From Hevea brasiliensis (taxonomy: Eukaryota; Streptophyta; Magnoliopsida; Malpighiales; Euphorbiaceae): 64,000 nucleotides of DNA. The notes below the pieces were generated by a model that was not told the origin of the DNA, did not search any database, and saw only the letters and a program-made list of their open reading frames with translations. The stretch spans positions 71,038,992-71,102,991 of the forward strand of contig NC_079498.1 in NCBI RefSeq assembly GCF_030052815.1, in the 5' to 3' direction. Positions 12,639-24,624 of the stretch are shown piece after piece; position 1 is the stretch's first letter; each line of letters opens with the position of its first letter. Position numbers and translations under genes: made by a program.

Positions 12639-14438
12639 TTAACTGATGATACCCTGATCTGAGATCAATTTTGGAAATACTCCTACTCCCTTCAACTGAT
12701 CAAACAGATCATCAATTCTAGGCAACGGATATTTGTTCTTCACAGTCACTTTATTCAACTGCCGGTAATCAATGCATAGCCTCAAAGTCCCATCCTTCTT
12801 TTTCACAAACAGCACTGGAGCTCCCCATGGTGACACACTGGGGCATATGAACCCCTTATCTAGCAACTCTTGCAACTGAGTTATCAACTCCCTCAATTCA
12901 GTGGGTGCCATCCTATAAGGAGCAATGGAAATGGGTGCTGTACCCGGCAGTGTCTCAATAGCAAATTCAACTTCCTTTTCTGGTGGCAAACCAGGCAATT
13001 CTTCAGGAAATACCTCTGGGAAGTCTCTCACTGTGGGTATGTCACTCAAGTTTGGCTTAGCCTGCCTAGTATCCACTACATGTGCTAGGTAGGCTTCACA
13101 GCCTTTTCTCATCATTCGTCTTGCAACTGTGGCTGAGATGACATTGGACAAGAAATCTGTCATTTCCCCCACAACTGTGATCTCATTACCCTCTGAAGTT
13201 TTTAGAGAAATTCTCTTCAATTTGCAATCAACTATTGCATGATGACGTGACAACCAGTCCATTCCCAAAAGCACGTCAAACTCGTGGAAGGGTAACTCAA
13301 TCAGGTCGGCCAAGAATTCATACCCCTGAATCCTTAATGGGCAACCCTTGTATACTTTGTTCACCACTACACTGTGACCCAATGGATTAGTGACCAGAAT
13401 GTCTTGGTCACTCTCCCCTATCAGTATCCCCCTTTCTACGGGTAGGTTGATGCAAATGTAGGAATGAGTAGATCCTGGATCTACCAATGCATGCACAGAA
13501 GTATTGTAGAGGGAGAACGTACCCCTAATGACGTCCGGGGCATCTTGCTCCTCCTGAGCTCTCAGGGCATAATTTCTGGCTGGTGGTCTATTATCTAGCC
13601 TCTCTGCTGGCTCTGATGCAGGCCTCTGTGATGGTCCCACTGCGTCAGATCTGCCAGATTTTCTACCTCTGCGTAGTGCAGAGCGAGTCTTTCTGCTTGT
13701 CTTTGGCCGAGCAAAGTAGTAGTTCTGCGTGGACAGTTCCTCAGCTGATGCTCTGTTGACCCACACCTCAAGCAGGCACCAGTCACTCTGACAGTGTCTC
13801 CAACACTCCCCCTTATGCCATTTCTGATAGTGTGGACACGCAGAAGATGCTGGGGCTGGTCCCCTGAACCCCATCCCTGGAGAGCTTCCCACTGATGGTG
13901 TGGACTGACCTCTCCTAGGGGTGAACTGTGCTCTGGGCCCCTGAGACTGACCCTGACCCTGTGACTGAGCTGAACTCTGTGCAGGAGGACCCTTGAACTT
14001 CTTCCCAAATGCAGGGGCTGAACTAGAGTGACCCGGTCCCCTCTTCTGCTGTCTCTCTCTTCTAGTCTGCTCACTGATTCTTACTTTTTCCACCTTTATT
14101 GCAGCTTCCACTAACTTGGTAAATTCTGTGATCCCCAAGGCAGTGAGCTGGATCTTGATGTTGTCATTTAGTCCCTCTTCAAATCTCTTGCACCTTTCAG
14201 CTTCATTAGGGACTATCTCCCTTCCATAGCGGCTCAATCGAACAAATTCCTTCTCATACTCGGCCACTGACAACTGCCTCTGCCTCAGATTAATGAACTC
14301 TCTTCTTCTCTCTTCCAGGTATACAGTACCCACATATTTCTTCTTGAATTCAGAGAGGAAGAAGTCCCAAGTTACAGCTTCTGGCTGCACTTCACTGGAC
14401 ACAGTGTCCCACCATTCGTAGGCATTGTCTTGTAACAA
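12639..14438 (-). pseudogene. Tekay-1 gag, protease and RT N-terminus in one frame
   Basis: The 599-codon frame holds, in order, the retrotransposon gag core (NAYEWWDTV to about 14080), a Gln/Gly/Pro-rich linker, a zinc-knuckle region, an aspartic protease with the active site [12 protein letters not shown], and the RT N-terminus ([47 protein letters not shown]). The knuckle region is out of frame: [14 protein letters not shown], a CCHC box, is read in the next frame (13595-14074), so two compensating shifts lie around 13690 and 13830. The frame ends by a shift near 12660. The gag N-terminus is separate (14392-14808). Confidence 0.9.
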
Positions 14439-14808
14439 GGATACAGCAGCTTCTATGTTCTGCTCTGGGGTGCAGTGGAGTTGTTTTAAGACTCGCCTGC
14501 CTGCTCAACCAATTTTCTACCGCAATGCAGTCATCTTCCCTCTTGCTGAAGAAATCCACCGCCCCAAACTTTCTTAGCCTTTCCAGGTGTGATTTCTGCT
14601 GTGGAGCTGGTGGTGGTGGTGGTGCTGGCATTACTCCGGCCATTTGTCTAAAGAAGTCGGCCATTTGTTGGAACATAGCCTGTGGGGGCTGAGCAGGCTC
14701 TGCCTGAGCTAGCGGAGTAGGTTCTCCCCTACCCCCAGTCTCAGCTGCTACCGGTGGAGCATGACTCTCCACTTCCTCCTCAACTGCCCTCTGAGATGAA
14801 GGGTCCAT
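14392..14808 (-). pseudogene. Tekay-1 gag N-terminus
   Basis: It starts at ATG 14806-14808 (MDPSSQRAVEEEVE), the first good start after the primer site. A Pro/Ala-rich stretch and FQQMADFFRQMAG lead into HLERLRKFGAVDFF, a usual chromovirus gag block. A frameshift near 14490-14500 moves the continuation to the 599-codon frame, so the last 35 or so residues are spurious. Confidence 0.88.
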
Positions 14809-14918
14809 ATCCTATTCAAAATAAGAAAGACAAACAGATCTGCGTTAGTGTCACCCCGACTCTTACTAATGCAATGCATGGTATGGACTCAATCTAGGCT
14901 CAGAAACGCCTAAACCGT

Positions 14919-14930
14919 GCTCTGATACCA
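14919..14930 (-). promoter_or_regulatory. Primer-binding site of Tekay-1 (tRNA-Met)
   Basis: The minus strand reads TGGTATCAGAGC, complementary to the 3' end of initiator tRNA-Met, five bases inside the 5' LTR. Confidence 0.93.
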
Positions 14931-14935
14931 CTAAA

Positions 14936-17900
14936 TGTGACACCCCTTACCCGTGTACTGTATACCCGAGTAAGTAATGCCACACGGTGTATCGGCACAC
15001 TCTAATATACCTTAATTAATTTTCATCATAATTTTTTAATATAACTTGTAAAATATAACTCATTTAAGTCATTTATTGAATTCATAATTTATTTGAGGTT
15101 CCGAAAATTTTATAGAAAATCCGGCAGAATACTGGCTAAAAATGGAGAAAACAGTTCTTCGGAACTTGTTAAAAACACTTCCAATAAACAAATTCATTCA
15201 TTCTCAACTCCAATATCAACACAAAACTCAATATCAAGATTTCAACAATATTTCTCAATTTTAGTTCTCAATAGCCTTTTCATTTCTCAAACATCCATTT
15301 CTCAGGGTTCTCATATATATAAATAACAATTAAAAGCTCAAATTACTTCCATACATAACCATAAATCTTTATTATTTACATGAACCTCAAAATACATTAC
15401 ATAATCCCAAATATTTATGAGAAAATAAAATTTTAATTACAAAATTACAAAATGACAAAATGACACCTAGTGCCCCACCAATGCACTGCAGGTGACGAGG
15501 TGACGAGGACACAGTGTAGAACTGCAGAACAGACTCACCCAGTCTGTGGTCTACTGGGCTCACGATCAGGATCTCCAGTACCTACGCGTGGCAAAAGCAA
15601 CGCGCTAAGCAATAATGCTTAGTGGTGCAATAATATAATAAAAGAAAATAGCAAGAAAATAAATGTGTATAGAATGTGTAGGCTTTCTTTGTTTGGTATT
15701 GGTATATTCATTATTTCATTAACTTTGTTCACCTTTATTCATTTGGTTGCCCCAAGTAACCTATACTAGACGACTGGACTGGATAACGGGTAAACTGGCA
15801 CTAGGTATCTAATACCTCGGGCCGTCACACCATCGGTCGCATATGCATCACCCGGTGTGCAACAGAACAGCTACCAAGCTGTAAATAATCTTAGGCATAA
15901 GGCCAAGTCTCAATGCAAAGTCAGAATGGCTAAAAGCCATGAAATCACAGAATGGCATTTTTGCCATGTGCAGTACTGCTAACTGAACCCTATTGGCATG
16001 CCAAACTATCCAAACCAATCTTGTTAGGTATACTAGGGCATTTGAAACTTTTAAATTCTTCAATTTGTAAATTTCATGTTTTGGTGTTACTATTCACCTC
16101 ATTGGTCAACAAAAATGTTGACTTTTGGATAGAAAATATGTTCATTGACTTTGGCACTCCCAACATACCACATTTGGTGTTTAAAACTTGTTGGCATTAA
16201 GTGTTAATACCATTTCAAAGTGTAACCCAACACAAACAGAATTTTCAGTTTTGGTGAGTCAACTTCACTGTTCCATTAGACACTGTTACTGTGGGAATTT
16301 GAAGAAATGTAAAACATGAAAGTTGTTCCTTATTTTGTCTAGTTGAATTTCCTTTTTTGAATCACTCCATTTGGAGTTTTATAGCTCCATTTATGGTCCA
16401 AAAATCACAGCTGGCCGGATTCCCATTCTGCAGAAAATACCATATCTACAGTAACAGGAACAGTAACTTCCACTACCATTTGGGTTAGGTTCTGGCCATA
16501 ATTTGGGGTAGGTTCCTTCATGAAAGTTGTTTGTCTATGTCTTAACTTGTTGCTGTAAACATTTCAGGTCAATTGACCATATCTACAGTGAGTTATGGCT
16601 AAATGAACAGTTACTGTTCATTTGGTAAATTCTGCAGAACCAGTTGCAGGGTATCCGGATTGGGGCCAAGTTTTGGTCCTCTTTCTTTGGTCTTTTGGGC
16701 ATGGTTTCTTCAGCAAAAATGTGCCATTATAAGCCTATTTTCATGTCCAATTGGCCAAACACCAATTGGACTAACACAGCCCAAGTTATGGCAGTGCAAA
16801 TGGACTGAATTTTTAGTCCCTATGCTGCTGTCCTAGGGCAGCCTGCAACCTCATTTTGGAATCCTATTTTTCAGTCCATTTGTTGGTCAAATTACCTAAA
16901 ATGGTCACTAATTGACCATTAAAATGCTCTCTAACAATTTCCTACCCAAGTCACATTTTCACCTTTCCAAACCCTAATGTCCAACTAAATTAACTCATAA
17001 CCTTAATTAACATACTTAGTTTAATGTCCATGTATATTAATACCTTAACCATCATTTCTAGCCACTCTAATTTTATTAAAACAATCAACCTCATACTTCC
17101 ATAGGGCTGCCGAAAATTTAAGGTACCATAACACATGTAATTTACTTCAATTCCTTAAAATTTCTTAGCTCAAAATGATATTCCAACTAGGATTTAAAAG
17201 AAGGAGAATGAAATTGTAGCACTAACCTTGAGTGGCAGAATTTTCCAAGTTAAATCTTCACTTTCCTTCACTTTCTAGGCAGCCAAACACTTTCCCAAGA
17301 GATGTGGTTAGGTTTTAATGAAAGGGTTTAGAGTTTAGTGGAGTAAAATCAATGAGAATTGAAGAAAGAGATGAAAAAAAAATTTTCATGGGAGAGGGAG
17401 ACTTGATTTCGGCCATGGAGAAGTGAAATGAAGAAGATGGCTGTTTTTATTTTGTTTTTCTCATTTTAGTTCATTTTTATCTCTTTTATTAATTTGTCAA
17501 ATTGTGATTGGTGGAGCTTTTTAAATTGCATCACCATATGTCATAAATGAGCATTTTTATGGATTTTTTTCTTTTCTTTTCATCACTACTCAATTTCAAT
17601 TTAATTTCTAGTAATGTTTATTCATATTTTATGTTATATTAATTATTTACTCAACTGGACAAGTCAGCCAAAAATCACCTCGGAAGGCGAAATGACCAAA
17701 ATGCCCTCCGTTTGGCTTAACGGGTCAAAATTGTCTGTACCGATTGAAAAATTTTTCTAGGTATTTTCTTGGCATTCTAATGCCATAGGAACCTCAATAA
17801 CCCTTCTCTGGAGTCCCAAAAATTATTTTATAATTTTTCCCCCGGGTCTAGGGCTCCTCGTTGCGAGAACCGCAACTTCCCTCTGGTTACCCATCGCTAG

Positions 17901-18089
17901 GGCACCGGCTCGTTTAACTTGGTTGTATTTTATTTCTAAAATTTTTACTAAATTTTTCTTATTAGTATTTGAGTTAATTATGGTTCCTGACTTTAGTTTA
18001 AATATTTTTCCGGACATTCTAGCTGTCCGGACCGACACCGGTCACCGGAACAGTAGGATGTACGGAGTGGTTATCGGGAGGGTGTTACA
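14936..18089 (-). mobile_element. Tekay-1 5' LTR
   Basis: It matches 7008-10148 end to end. It has GTCCGGAC (18025-18032) and TACCCATCGCT (17888-17898). In the patch around 15860-15990 it agrees better with chromovirus C (near 33500-33560) than the partner LTR does, so it keeps the older sequence. Confidence 0.95.
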
Positions 18090-18094
18090 ATGGT
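18090..18094. other. Target-site duplication of Tekay-1, right (ATGGT)
   Basis: The second copy of ATGGT. Copia A LTR sequence resumes here. Confidence 0.95.
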
Positions 18095-18522
18095 CTATGA
18101 GGTTCATAAAATGATTTAGAGAAATCATTGATGGTAAGAAAGAGTTCTGATGATATTAAGAGTTGATATCATGTCTCATTGCCAATTAGTGATGAGCCTA
18201 GTAAGTCACACACAAACACAAGTTATCACCTAATTAAATATGATTTAATTAATCAATTAAAGAGTTTAATTGATTAATTAAATAGGTTTGGTTTGCAATT
18301 AGATTGCAAAGTCCCTAGCATTACTTGAAACCAAATCTAGATTATTGGATGTATAGTATAAGTTAAATTTATATTTAAAGTGTTTAAATATGAATTTAAT
18401 TAATAGAGATTAATTAATTAATTTATATTTGATATAAATTAATTAGAAGAAGAAAATTAATTATTTTGGGTTAAGAACTCAAAATTAAGACACAGGGGCA
18501 TTTTGGTCAATTTGCAGTGTGA

Positions 18523-18530
18523 CACGTGGC
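18523..18530 (+). promoter_or_regulatory. G-box/ABRE-like CACGTGGC in Copia A LTR
   Basis: CACGTGGC is a known plant bZIP-binding core. It lies about 190 bp upstream of the TATA-like box and inside an imperfect hairpin (18526-18548, arms GTGGCACCAT and ATGGTGACAC). The 3' LTR has CATGTGGC at the same place. Copia D keeps GCCACGTG at 61037-61044. Function is inferred from the core only. Confidence 0.45.
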
Positions 18531-18710
18531 ACCATGAGATGGTGACACATGGCATAACACATAAGCTTGCCAAATGTTTTTTAATTATGTAAGATGATTA
18601 AAATCAAGATTAAATATAGGTTTGACACTTGGCACAATGTGATTGGGTCACTTAAACCTAGAGCTAATCAAAGGGTGACATGTGGCAAGGGTTTAATGTG
18701 TTAACCTAGC

Positions 18711-18718
18711 TATTTAAG
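18711..18718 (+). promoter_or_regulatory. TATA-like box of the copia LTR
   Basis: TATTTAAG in Copia A corresponds to TATATAAG on the minus strand in both Copia B LTRs (35874-35881 and 43743-43750), a better match to a TATA box. Position and conservation suggest the LTR core promoter. Confidence 0.5.
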
Positions 18719-19283
18719 TGTTGTTATGAAAAGAAAAAGCAACCAGCAGCCACTCCTCTCCTTTGTCACGCCACTTTGAGGGTTTTCATCTATTCTTCTT
18801 CATCTCTCATCAATTCAAAGAGATTAGCCATCAATCTCTTGAATCAAGAACGCTAGAAATTGTTTCTAGTGTCCTGTTTACATCTCTAATCTCTTAAAAG
18901 GCAGAACTTGAATTTCTAATTAATAGAAAAAGCTTTAGAAGCTGTTCAAGGGCTGCCATAGGTGTTCTTGGTGTGGACAAGCTAGAGGGACAACATTTGG
19001 TGTCCTGAAGACAAATCTCAAAGGCGCAGGCACGCTGCAGTGCATCAAGAGGTTAGTGTAATCGTTCTTGATTTAATCTAGGGTTCTAAAATTAATCTGA
19101 TTAATTTTAAAATCTTAAATGGCAAATACAGATCCAAAAACATATTAAAAGAGTTTTAATATGTTGTTTATCATTGGAATCAAATAGATAAAAATAAATC
19201 TTGCATGATGCATGTGACCCTAGGTGAAAATTTTTGAATTCAATGGTATAAACTTGTGTTTTTCACGCTTCCGTTCCTTCAAT

Positions 19284-19296
19284 TGGTATCAGAGCC
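19284..19296 (+). promoter_or_regulatory. Primer-binding site of Copia A (tRNA-Met)
   Basis: TGGTATCAGAGCC lies two bases after the 5' LTR end. Confidence 0.95.
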
Positions 19297-19582
19297 ACTA
19301 TATTTGCCATTTAGATTGATGATTATATGATTTAATTGTGTGTTTGATCATAAGATCAAAAGTTTATTGCTGGTTGCAAAGTCAAGGTGGCGGCACAAAT
19401 GATGAACACCATGGTGCGCATGGTTGATGCATCACAATGGTGTGCAAATGTAAATGGATGGTGAATGTGCAATTGTTGTATGATCTAAGATCCATTTTAT
19501 GCCTAATTAAATTGTTTAATTAGAATTTTTATCACACAATTAAATTATGATTCAAATCAGAATTTTGAAAAATTGTTTCAAT

Positions 19583-19895
19583 GTGATTCAAATATGAATT
19601 TTAAAAGTTGTTTGAATGTGATTCAAATCTGAATTTTTAAAGTTGTTTGAATCATATTTAAATCTGATTTTTTAAAAATTGATTGAATAAAATTCAGATC
19701 TAATTTTTTAAAAAATATTTGAATGTGATTCAAATCTGATTTTTTAAAAAATGTTTGAATGTGATTCAAATCTGAATTTTTAAAGTTGTTTGAATGTGAT
19801 TCAAATCTGAATTTTTAAATTTGTTTGAATGAGATTCAAATCTGAATTTTTAAATTTATTTGAATCATATTGAAATCTGGATTTTTAAGTTGAAT
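19583..19895 (+). repeat. 35-bp tandem repeat in the Copia A leader
   Basis: About nine degenerate units of roughly 35 bp, each starting near GTGATTCAAATCTGAATTTT. The first two start at 19583 and 19618. The same array lies at the same place in Copia B (42560-42900, minus strand). It is non-coding. Confidence 0.85.
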
Positions 19896-21068
19896 ATGAG
19901 ATATTCAATTTAATTTAAGTATGTATGTTTTATTTAATTGTTAAATAGTGATATGCATGATGGATGATCATGGACTATAAAAGACCAATGTGATTGGATT
20001 TATTTCTTTTATGTTTCTTTGGGATTGTAAATTAATTAATTTATTTTAATTTATTTTGGGCATGTATTATTAAGTTTGTAATAATTTTTGGGTTGTAATT
20101 TCATTTATTTAAGTTCTTGTAAATTCGCCTTGGTATGCCAAGGATTACTATGTAATATTGGATTGCAAGAAGTTCAAGGAGGTCAAGAGCATTGGTGGGA
20201 CCAGTGGGAGGAATTCAAGATCAAGTGTTGATTATGTACTCCTTCAGCAACTCTTGTAAAATGAATGAATGAAATGCACCTAGGAATGCCCTGATTCAAT
20301 TCTTGGTGGCTCAGAATTGAATCCCTTAGAAAGTCCATGATCATACCATATTTACTTCTTATCCATGAATGCATGAGATGTATGGGAATGTATGCAATTA
20401 TATGATATATGCATGCTAAATGGATAATGTGCAAAGTGAGACCTTAATAGTAAATAGAATGACCATAAAATCTTCCAAACAAATGATTAAGTTGGAAATG
20501 CTATAATTAAAGTAATTATAACATAGGCCCTCCATTGGGGCAATTATTTTAAGAAGTTTTAAATAGTTGCATGAGATGCAATTAATTTAAGAGATTTTCT
20601 TAAGAATAATTGTTAAGCATGAGATGTTGTAAATATGTAAATGGTTTGGTGGCCAATATTGGATGTACCTGAGGACATTAAAATTATTTGCATAATTACT
20701 GGCTCAATGGGATCAACTTAACTAATGCAAGATAAGTCAATAATGGATGTACCTGAGAGTTTGAGCATTAGGGGCTAGGTAACGCATTGAGCCTCACATG
20801 AGATGTGATGGGCAAGGAGTTGCTCACTTATAGTTTATTGTAATTCCAATAATGGATGTACCTAAGGATGATCAATAGAATTATAAGAATTCAATCATCC
20901 ACTAGAAATCCATCCAACTAGGATTTCCGTTTTTTACTTTGGAAGTGTAGGATCCGCTAAGTTAGTGGGAGGACCAATTTGATTAAAAGACCATAATCAT
21001 ATTTGGTTAATTACATGATACATTTACTAATTAATCTGGTTATTTCTGCAATTAATTTTCTGATAATA
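19896..21068 (+). other. Copia A leader, non-coding
   Basis: Between the tandem repeat and gag there is no gene. TGGATGTACCT occurs three times (20660-20670, 20744-20754, 20853-20863), and the block has counterparts in Copia B (near 41586, 41695 in altered form, and 41780). The long untranslated leader is shared by both copies. Confidence 0.7.
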
Positions 21069-21834
21069 ATGAGCACAGAACAACCACCACCATCCAATAT
21101 CCTTGCAAGCATACTTGATCGCAATAGGTTGACAGGACCTAATCTCTCTGATTGGCTAAGAAATTTGAAAGTTGTCATGAACCTTGAACATATAGGATAT
21201 GTTCTAGATTCAAATGTTCCTGGTCCCTTACCTCTAGAGGCCACACAAGAGGAACATGAAACTTTGGACAAGTAGAAGGAGCATGATATGAGAGCTAAGT
21301 GTTACATGCTTGCTTCCATGAGTAATGAGTTACAGAAGCAAGTGAGATCCTCCTTCACCTACAAGAGTTGTATGGTGAGCACAACAGGAATGCTAGGTAT
21401 GAGATATCTAGACAGCTATTCCGTATGAGGATGTCTGAGGGACAGAATGTTGGGGATCATGTCCACAAGATGATTCGGCTGATTGAGCAGTTGGAACATC
21501 TTGACTTCAGCATGGATTTCCAACTACAGACGAATTTGATCCTTCAGTCCCTTCCCGAGTCTTTTGGGAATTTTGTGACAAATTTCCATATGACTAAACA
21601 GGAATGCACCTTAGCTGGTTTACTCAACATGCTGGTTATTGCCCAAAAGAATATGCCAGGCAATAAAAGAAAAGAGGTAGGTTTGGTTGCATCTTCTTCT
21701 GCTGGAAAGTCCAACAAGAAGAAGGGCAATAAGAAAAAGAAACCTCAGATTCCTGGTCCTTCTAAGAAAATAGCTAAACAGAAAAGGAAGACCAAAGCTG
21801 ACAAAGGCAAAGGAAAGTGTTTCCACTGCTAACA
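21069..21834 (+). pseudogene. Copia A gag
   Basis: It starts at ATG 21069 (MSTEQPPPSNILASILDRN). The capsid region includes LTGPNLSDWLRNLK, then FRMRMSEGQNVGDHVHKM and a Lys-rich tail into the zinc knuckle (KGKCFHC). TAG 21273-21275 replaces a Trp that Copia B keeps at the same place. A 22-bp deletion near 21341, seen against Copia B, shifts the frame, and the rest is open at 21368-21832. The CCHC knuckle is cut after its second Cys, where the 23-bp repeat begins. Confidence 0.9.
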
Positions 21835-21903
21835 GGAAAGTGTTTCCAATGGCAATAGGAAAGTGTTTCTATTGCCAGTAAGAAAGTGTTTCCACTGGCC
21901 AGA
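21812..21903 (+). repeat. Four 23-bp tandem repeats at the gag/pol junction of Copia A
   Basis: Units at 21812, 21835, 21858 and 21881, each starting (G/A)GAAAGTGTTTC. They repeat the gag zinc-knuckle codons. The period is not a multiple of three. Sequence for the rest of the knuckle and the protease, which Copia B has at about 40060-40580, is missing here, so the array marks a deletion scar. Confidence 0.9.
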
Positions 21904-22807
21904 GTATAGTAATCTAAAAGAATGCAATGCCATGGTGAAAACCAACTCAAGTTCAAAATATATTTGGCACTTAAGGTTATGTCATCTTGCAGAAGATAGG
22001 ATTACAAAATTGGAGAAAATGGGGATTCTATCCTCATTGGGCTCTGAGCCTACTCCAACTTGTGAATCTTGCCTTCAGGGTAAAATGACTAGATCACCCT
22101 TTGTTGGACAAGGGCTAAGAGCTGAAAATATTTTGGAGCTAATACATAATGATGTATGTGGTCCATTTAAAGAAATGGCTAGAGGGGACTTTCATTATTT
22201 TATTACCTTTACTGATGATAAATCAAGGTTTGGGTATTTGTATTTGATGAAATACAAACATGAATCTTTTGAAAAGTTCAAAGAATTTAAATCTAAAGTA
22301 GAAAATCAAACAGGAAAGAATATTAAAGCTCTTCGATCATATCGTGGAGGTGAATATTTGAGTACTGAATTTGATGAATACTTGAGAGAGGATGGCATTG
22401 TTTCTCAGCTGACTCCTCCAGGAACGCCACAGTTGAATGGTGTATCTGAAAGGAGAAATCGTACCCTATTAGATATGGTACGTAGTATGATGAGCTATAC
22501 TGATATGCCAATCTCCTTTTGGGGATTTGCATTAGAATCAGCTTTGTATATTCTGAATAGGATTCCATCAAAATCAGTTTCTTTCACACCTTATGAGATA
22601 TGGCATGGAAGAAAACCAAGTCTTAAGCATGTTAAGATTTGGGGTTGTCCAGCTTATATCAAAAAGCTGAACACTGATAAATTGGAGACCAGATCAGAAA
22701 AAGGTCGATTTGTTGGATATCCAAAAGATAGTTTTGGATATTATTTTTATTTGCCTAGTTCACAAAAGGTTGTGATAAGTAGAGATGCCACATTTCTTGA
22801 ACAATAA
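21863..22807 (+). pseudogene. Copia A integrase
   Basis: The zinc-binding module (WHLRLCHLAEDRI, CESCLQGKM) is followed by the core: first Asp in HNDVCGPF, second site IKALRSYRGGEY, Glu in VSERRNRTLLDM, then the GKKP-like end (YEIWHGRKPSLKHVKIWGC). The second catalytic Asp is Tyr here (TAT 22340-22342); Copia B has Asp. The enzyme would be dead even if translated. The protein would normally be cut from a gag-pol polyprotein, so the apparent start has no meaning. The frame ends at TAA 22805-22807, a site where Copia B also has a stop. Confidence 0.92.
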
Positions 22808-22849
22808 TTTGTTCAAGAAGGAGGCAAAGGAAGGCAAATAGAGTTAGAA

Positions 22850-24046
22850 TTGGAGAATTCTGACCAACCAACAGATCAGATGGATATAGATCCATCTAGT
22901 CAACCAATACCCGTTGATGAAACATCTCTGACTATTCCTCGTAGACCAACCAGTATCTCACCCACCGTGAGATATGGTTTTCTTCATGAAGAAGAACAAG
23001 AGTTGTCTACTCATGAAGAAGTAGATCATGGAGATGATCCACTTACCTATGAAGAAGCTATATCAGATATAGACTCTTCAAAATGGATTGATGCTATGAA
23101 ATCCGAGATTGATTCCATGTATAAGAATCAAGTTTGGGATCTTGTTGACCCACCTGAAGGTATTATACCTATAGGGAACAAATGGGTTTTCAAGAAGAAA
23201 ATTGGTTCTAATGGAAAGGTAGAGACCTATAAGGCAAGGCTAGTAGCGAAAGGGTTTCGCCAAAGGCAAGGAATCGACTATGAGGAGACTTTCTGCTTTG
23301 TTGCCATGCTTAAATCAATTAGGATTTTATTAGCAATAGCTGCATACTATGATTATGAAATTTGGCAGATGGATGTCAAAACAGCATTTCTCAATGGATA
23401 CATTGAAGAAAACATTTTCATGGAACAACCTAGGGAATTTGAATCCCAAGATGGTTCCAAGGTATGCAAGCTAAAGCGATCCATTTATGGGTTGAAACAA
23501 GCTTCGAGGAGTTGGAACATCCGTTTTGATGAAGCCATTAAATCCTTTGGTTTTATCAAAAATGAGGATGAGCCATGTGTATATAAGAAGGTTAGTGACA
23601 GTGCTATCACTTTCCTTGTCTTATATGTGGATGACATACTATTGATGGGTAATGACACAGGTATGTTGACGACTATAAAGGTATGGTTGTCAAATACATT
23701 CTCCATGAAAGACTTAGGGGAGGCAACCTATATTCTTGGGATTCGCATCTATAGAGATAGAGCGAAAAGAATAATTGGTTTATCCCAAAGTCTATACTTG
23801 GAAAAGGTGTTAAAGAGGTTTAACATGCTTGAATCCAAGAGAGGATTTTTACCAGTGAGACATGGTATCCAACTTTCTAAAGAGATGTCTCCAAAGACAC
23901 CTAAAGAAAGAGATAATATGGCCAGGATTCCATATGCTTCGGCTATTGGAAGTTTAATGTATGCAATGTTGTGTACTAGGTCGGATATCGCATATGCTGT
24001 TAGTTTGACTAGCAGGTATCAATCCAATCCAGGTTTGGAACACTAG
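22850..24046 (+). pseudogene. Copia A reverse transcriptase
   Basis: It is in the same frame as the integrase. Blocks: KWIDAMKSEIDSMYKNQVW, NKWVFKKKIGSNGKVETYKA, LVAKGFRQRQGIDYEETF, QMDVKTAFLNGYIEENIFM, and the catalytic motif YVDD (FLVLYVDDILLMGND), then MKDLGEATYILG. RT copies the element RNA into DNA. The catalytic Asp pair is intact, unlike Copia B. It ends at TAG 24044-24046 where Copia B has Trp (GLEHWIAVKN). Confidence 0.93.
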
Positions 24047-24565
24047 ATAGCTGTCAAGAATATTCTTAAGTACTTGAGAAGAACTAAGGATTTATTCTTG
24101 ATTTATGGAGGTGGATAGTTGCAATTGGATGGTTATACTGATTCTGATTTCCAATCAGATATCGATGATAGAAAGTCTACCTCTGGATATGTGTTCATTT
24201 GTAATGGAGGTGCAGTCAGTTGGAAGAGTTCCAAACAGAGCATGACTGTAGATTCTACTACAGAGGCTGAGTATATTGCTGCATCAGATGCTACAAAGGA
24301 AGCTGTTTGGATAAAGAAGTTCGTGACAGAACTTACAGTAGTTCCTTCCATTGAGTCAGCAGTTCCACTACACTATGACAATAATGGAGCATTCATACAG
24401 GCTAAGGAACTAAGGTCTCACCCAAAATCCAAACACATAGAAAGGCACTACCACATTATCAGAGATATAGTTGGGCAAGGCGATGTAGCCATGCAGAAAA
24501 TAGCATCAGCTGAAAATCCAGCTAATCCATTCACTAAGCCTATGTCACAAACTCAGTTAGACTGA
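24047..24565 (+). pseudogene. Copia A RNase H
   Basis: It continues the RT frame. TAG 24116-24118 interrupts it; Copia B reads Asp there. Then come GYTDSDFQSDIDDRKSTSGY, SWKSSKQSMTVDSTTEAEYI and the C-terminal HYHIIRDIVGQGDVAM. The end at 24563-24565 is close to the natural end before the polypurine tract. Confidence 0.9.
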
Positions 24566-24612
24566 CATCTTGAGAAGATAGGTCTAAGATATTGCAATGA
24601 ATGACTCTAGTG

Positions 24613-24624
24613 CTAGTGGGAGAT
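24613..24624 (+). promoter_or_regulatory. Polypurine tract of Copia A
   Basis: AGTGGGAGA directly before the 3' LTR. It is conserved in Copia B (37380-37392) and Copia D (62394-62406). Confidence 0.85.

Larger units (their letters stand above)
7008..18089 (-). mobile_element. Tekay-1: chromovirus (Ty3/gypsy, Tekay/Del-like), full length but broken
   Basis: LTRs of 3141 and 3154 bp flank an internal region read on the minus strand: primer site, gag, protease, RT, RNase H, integrase, chromodomain, polypurine tract. The chromodomain and the gene order place it among chromoviruses. The long LTRs suggest the Tekay/Del clade. The two LTRs look nearly identical apart from two divergent patches, so the insertion is recent, yet several frameshifts and at least one stop break the genes. 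A perfect ATGGT duplication brackets it inside the Copia A 5' LTR. Confidence 0.95.
18095..19281 (+). mobile_element. Copia A 5' LTR, second part
   Basis: It continues the LTR from 7007 and ends at CTTCCTTCA, two bases before the primer site. It matches 25529-26730. Confidence 0.93.

Noticed and set aside
14919..19296. tRNA-Met-like words as tRNA genes
   Set aside because: Only 12-13 bases match the tRNA 3' end and each lies beside an LTR, so these are primer-binding sites.
19583..19895. Regular repeats as a CRISPR array
   Set aside because: Units adjoin without spacers, are degenerate, and lie in the leader of a plant retrotransposon.
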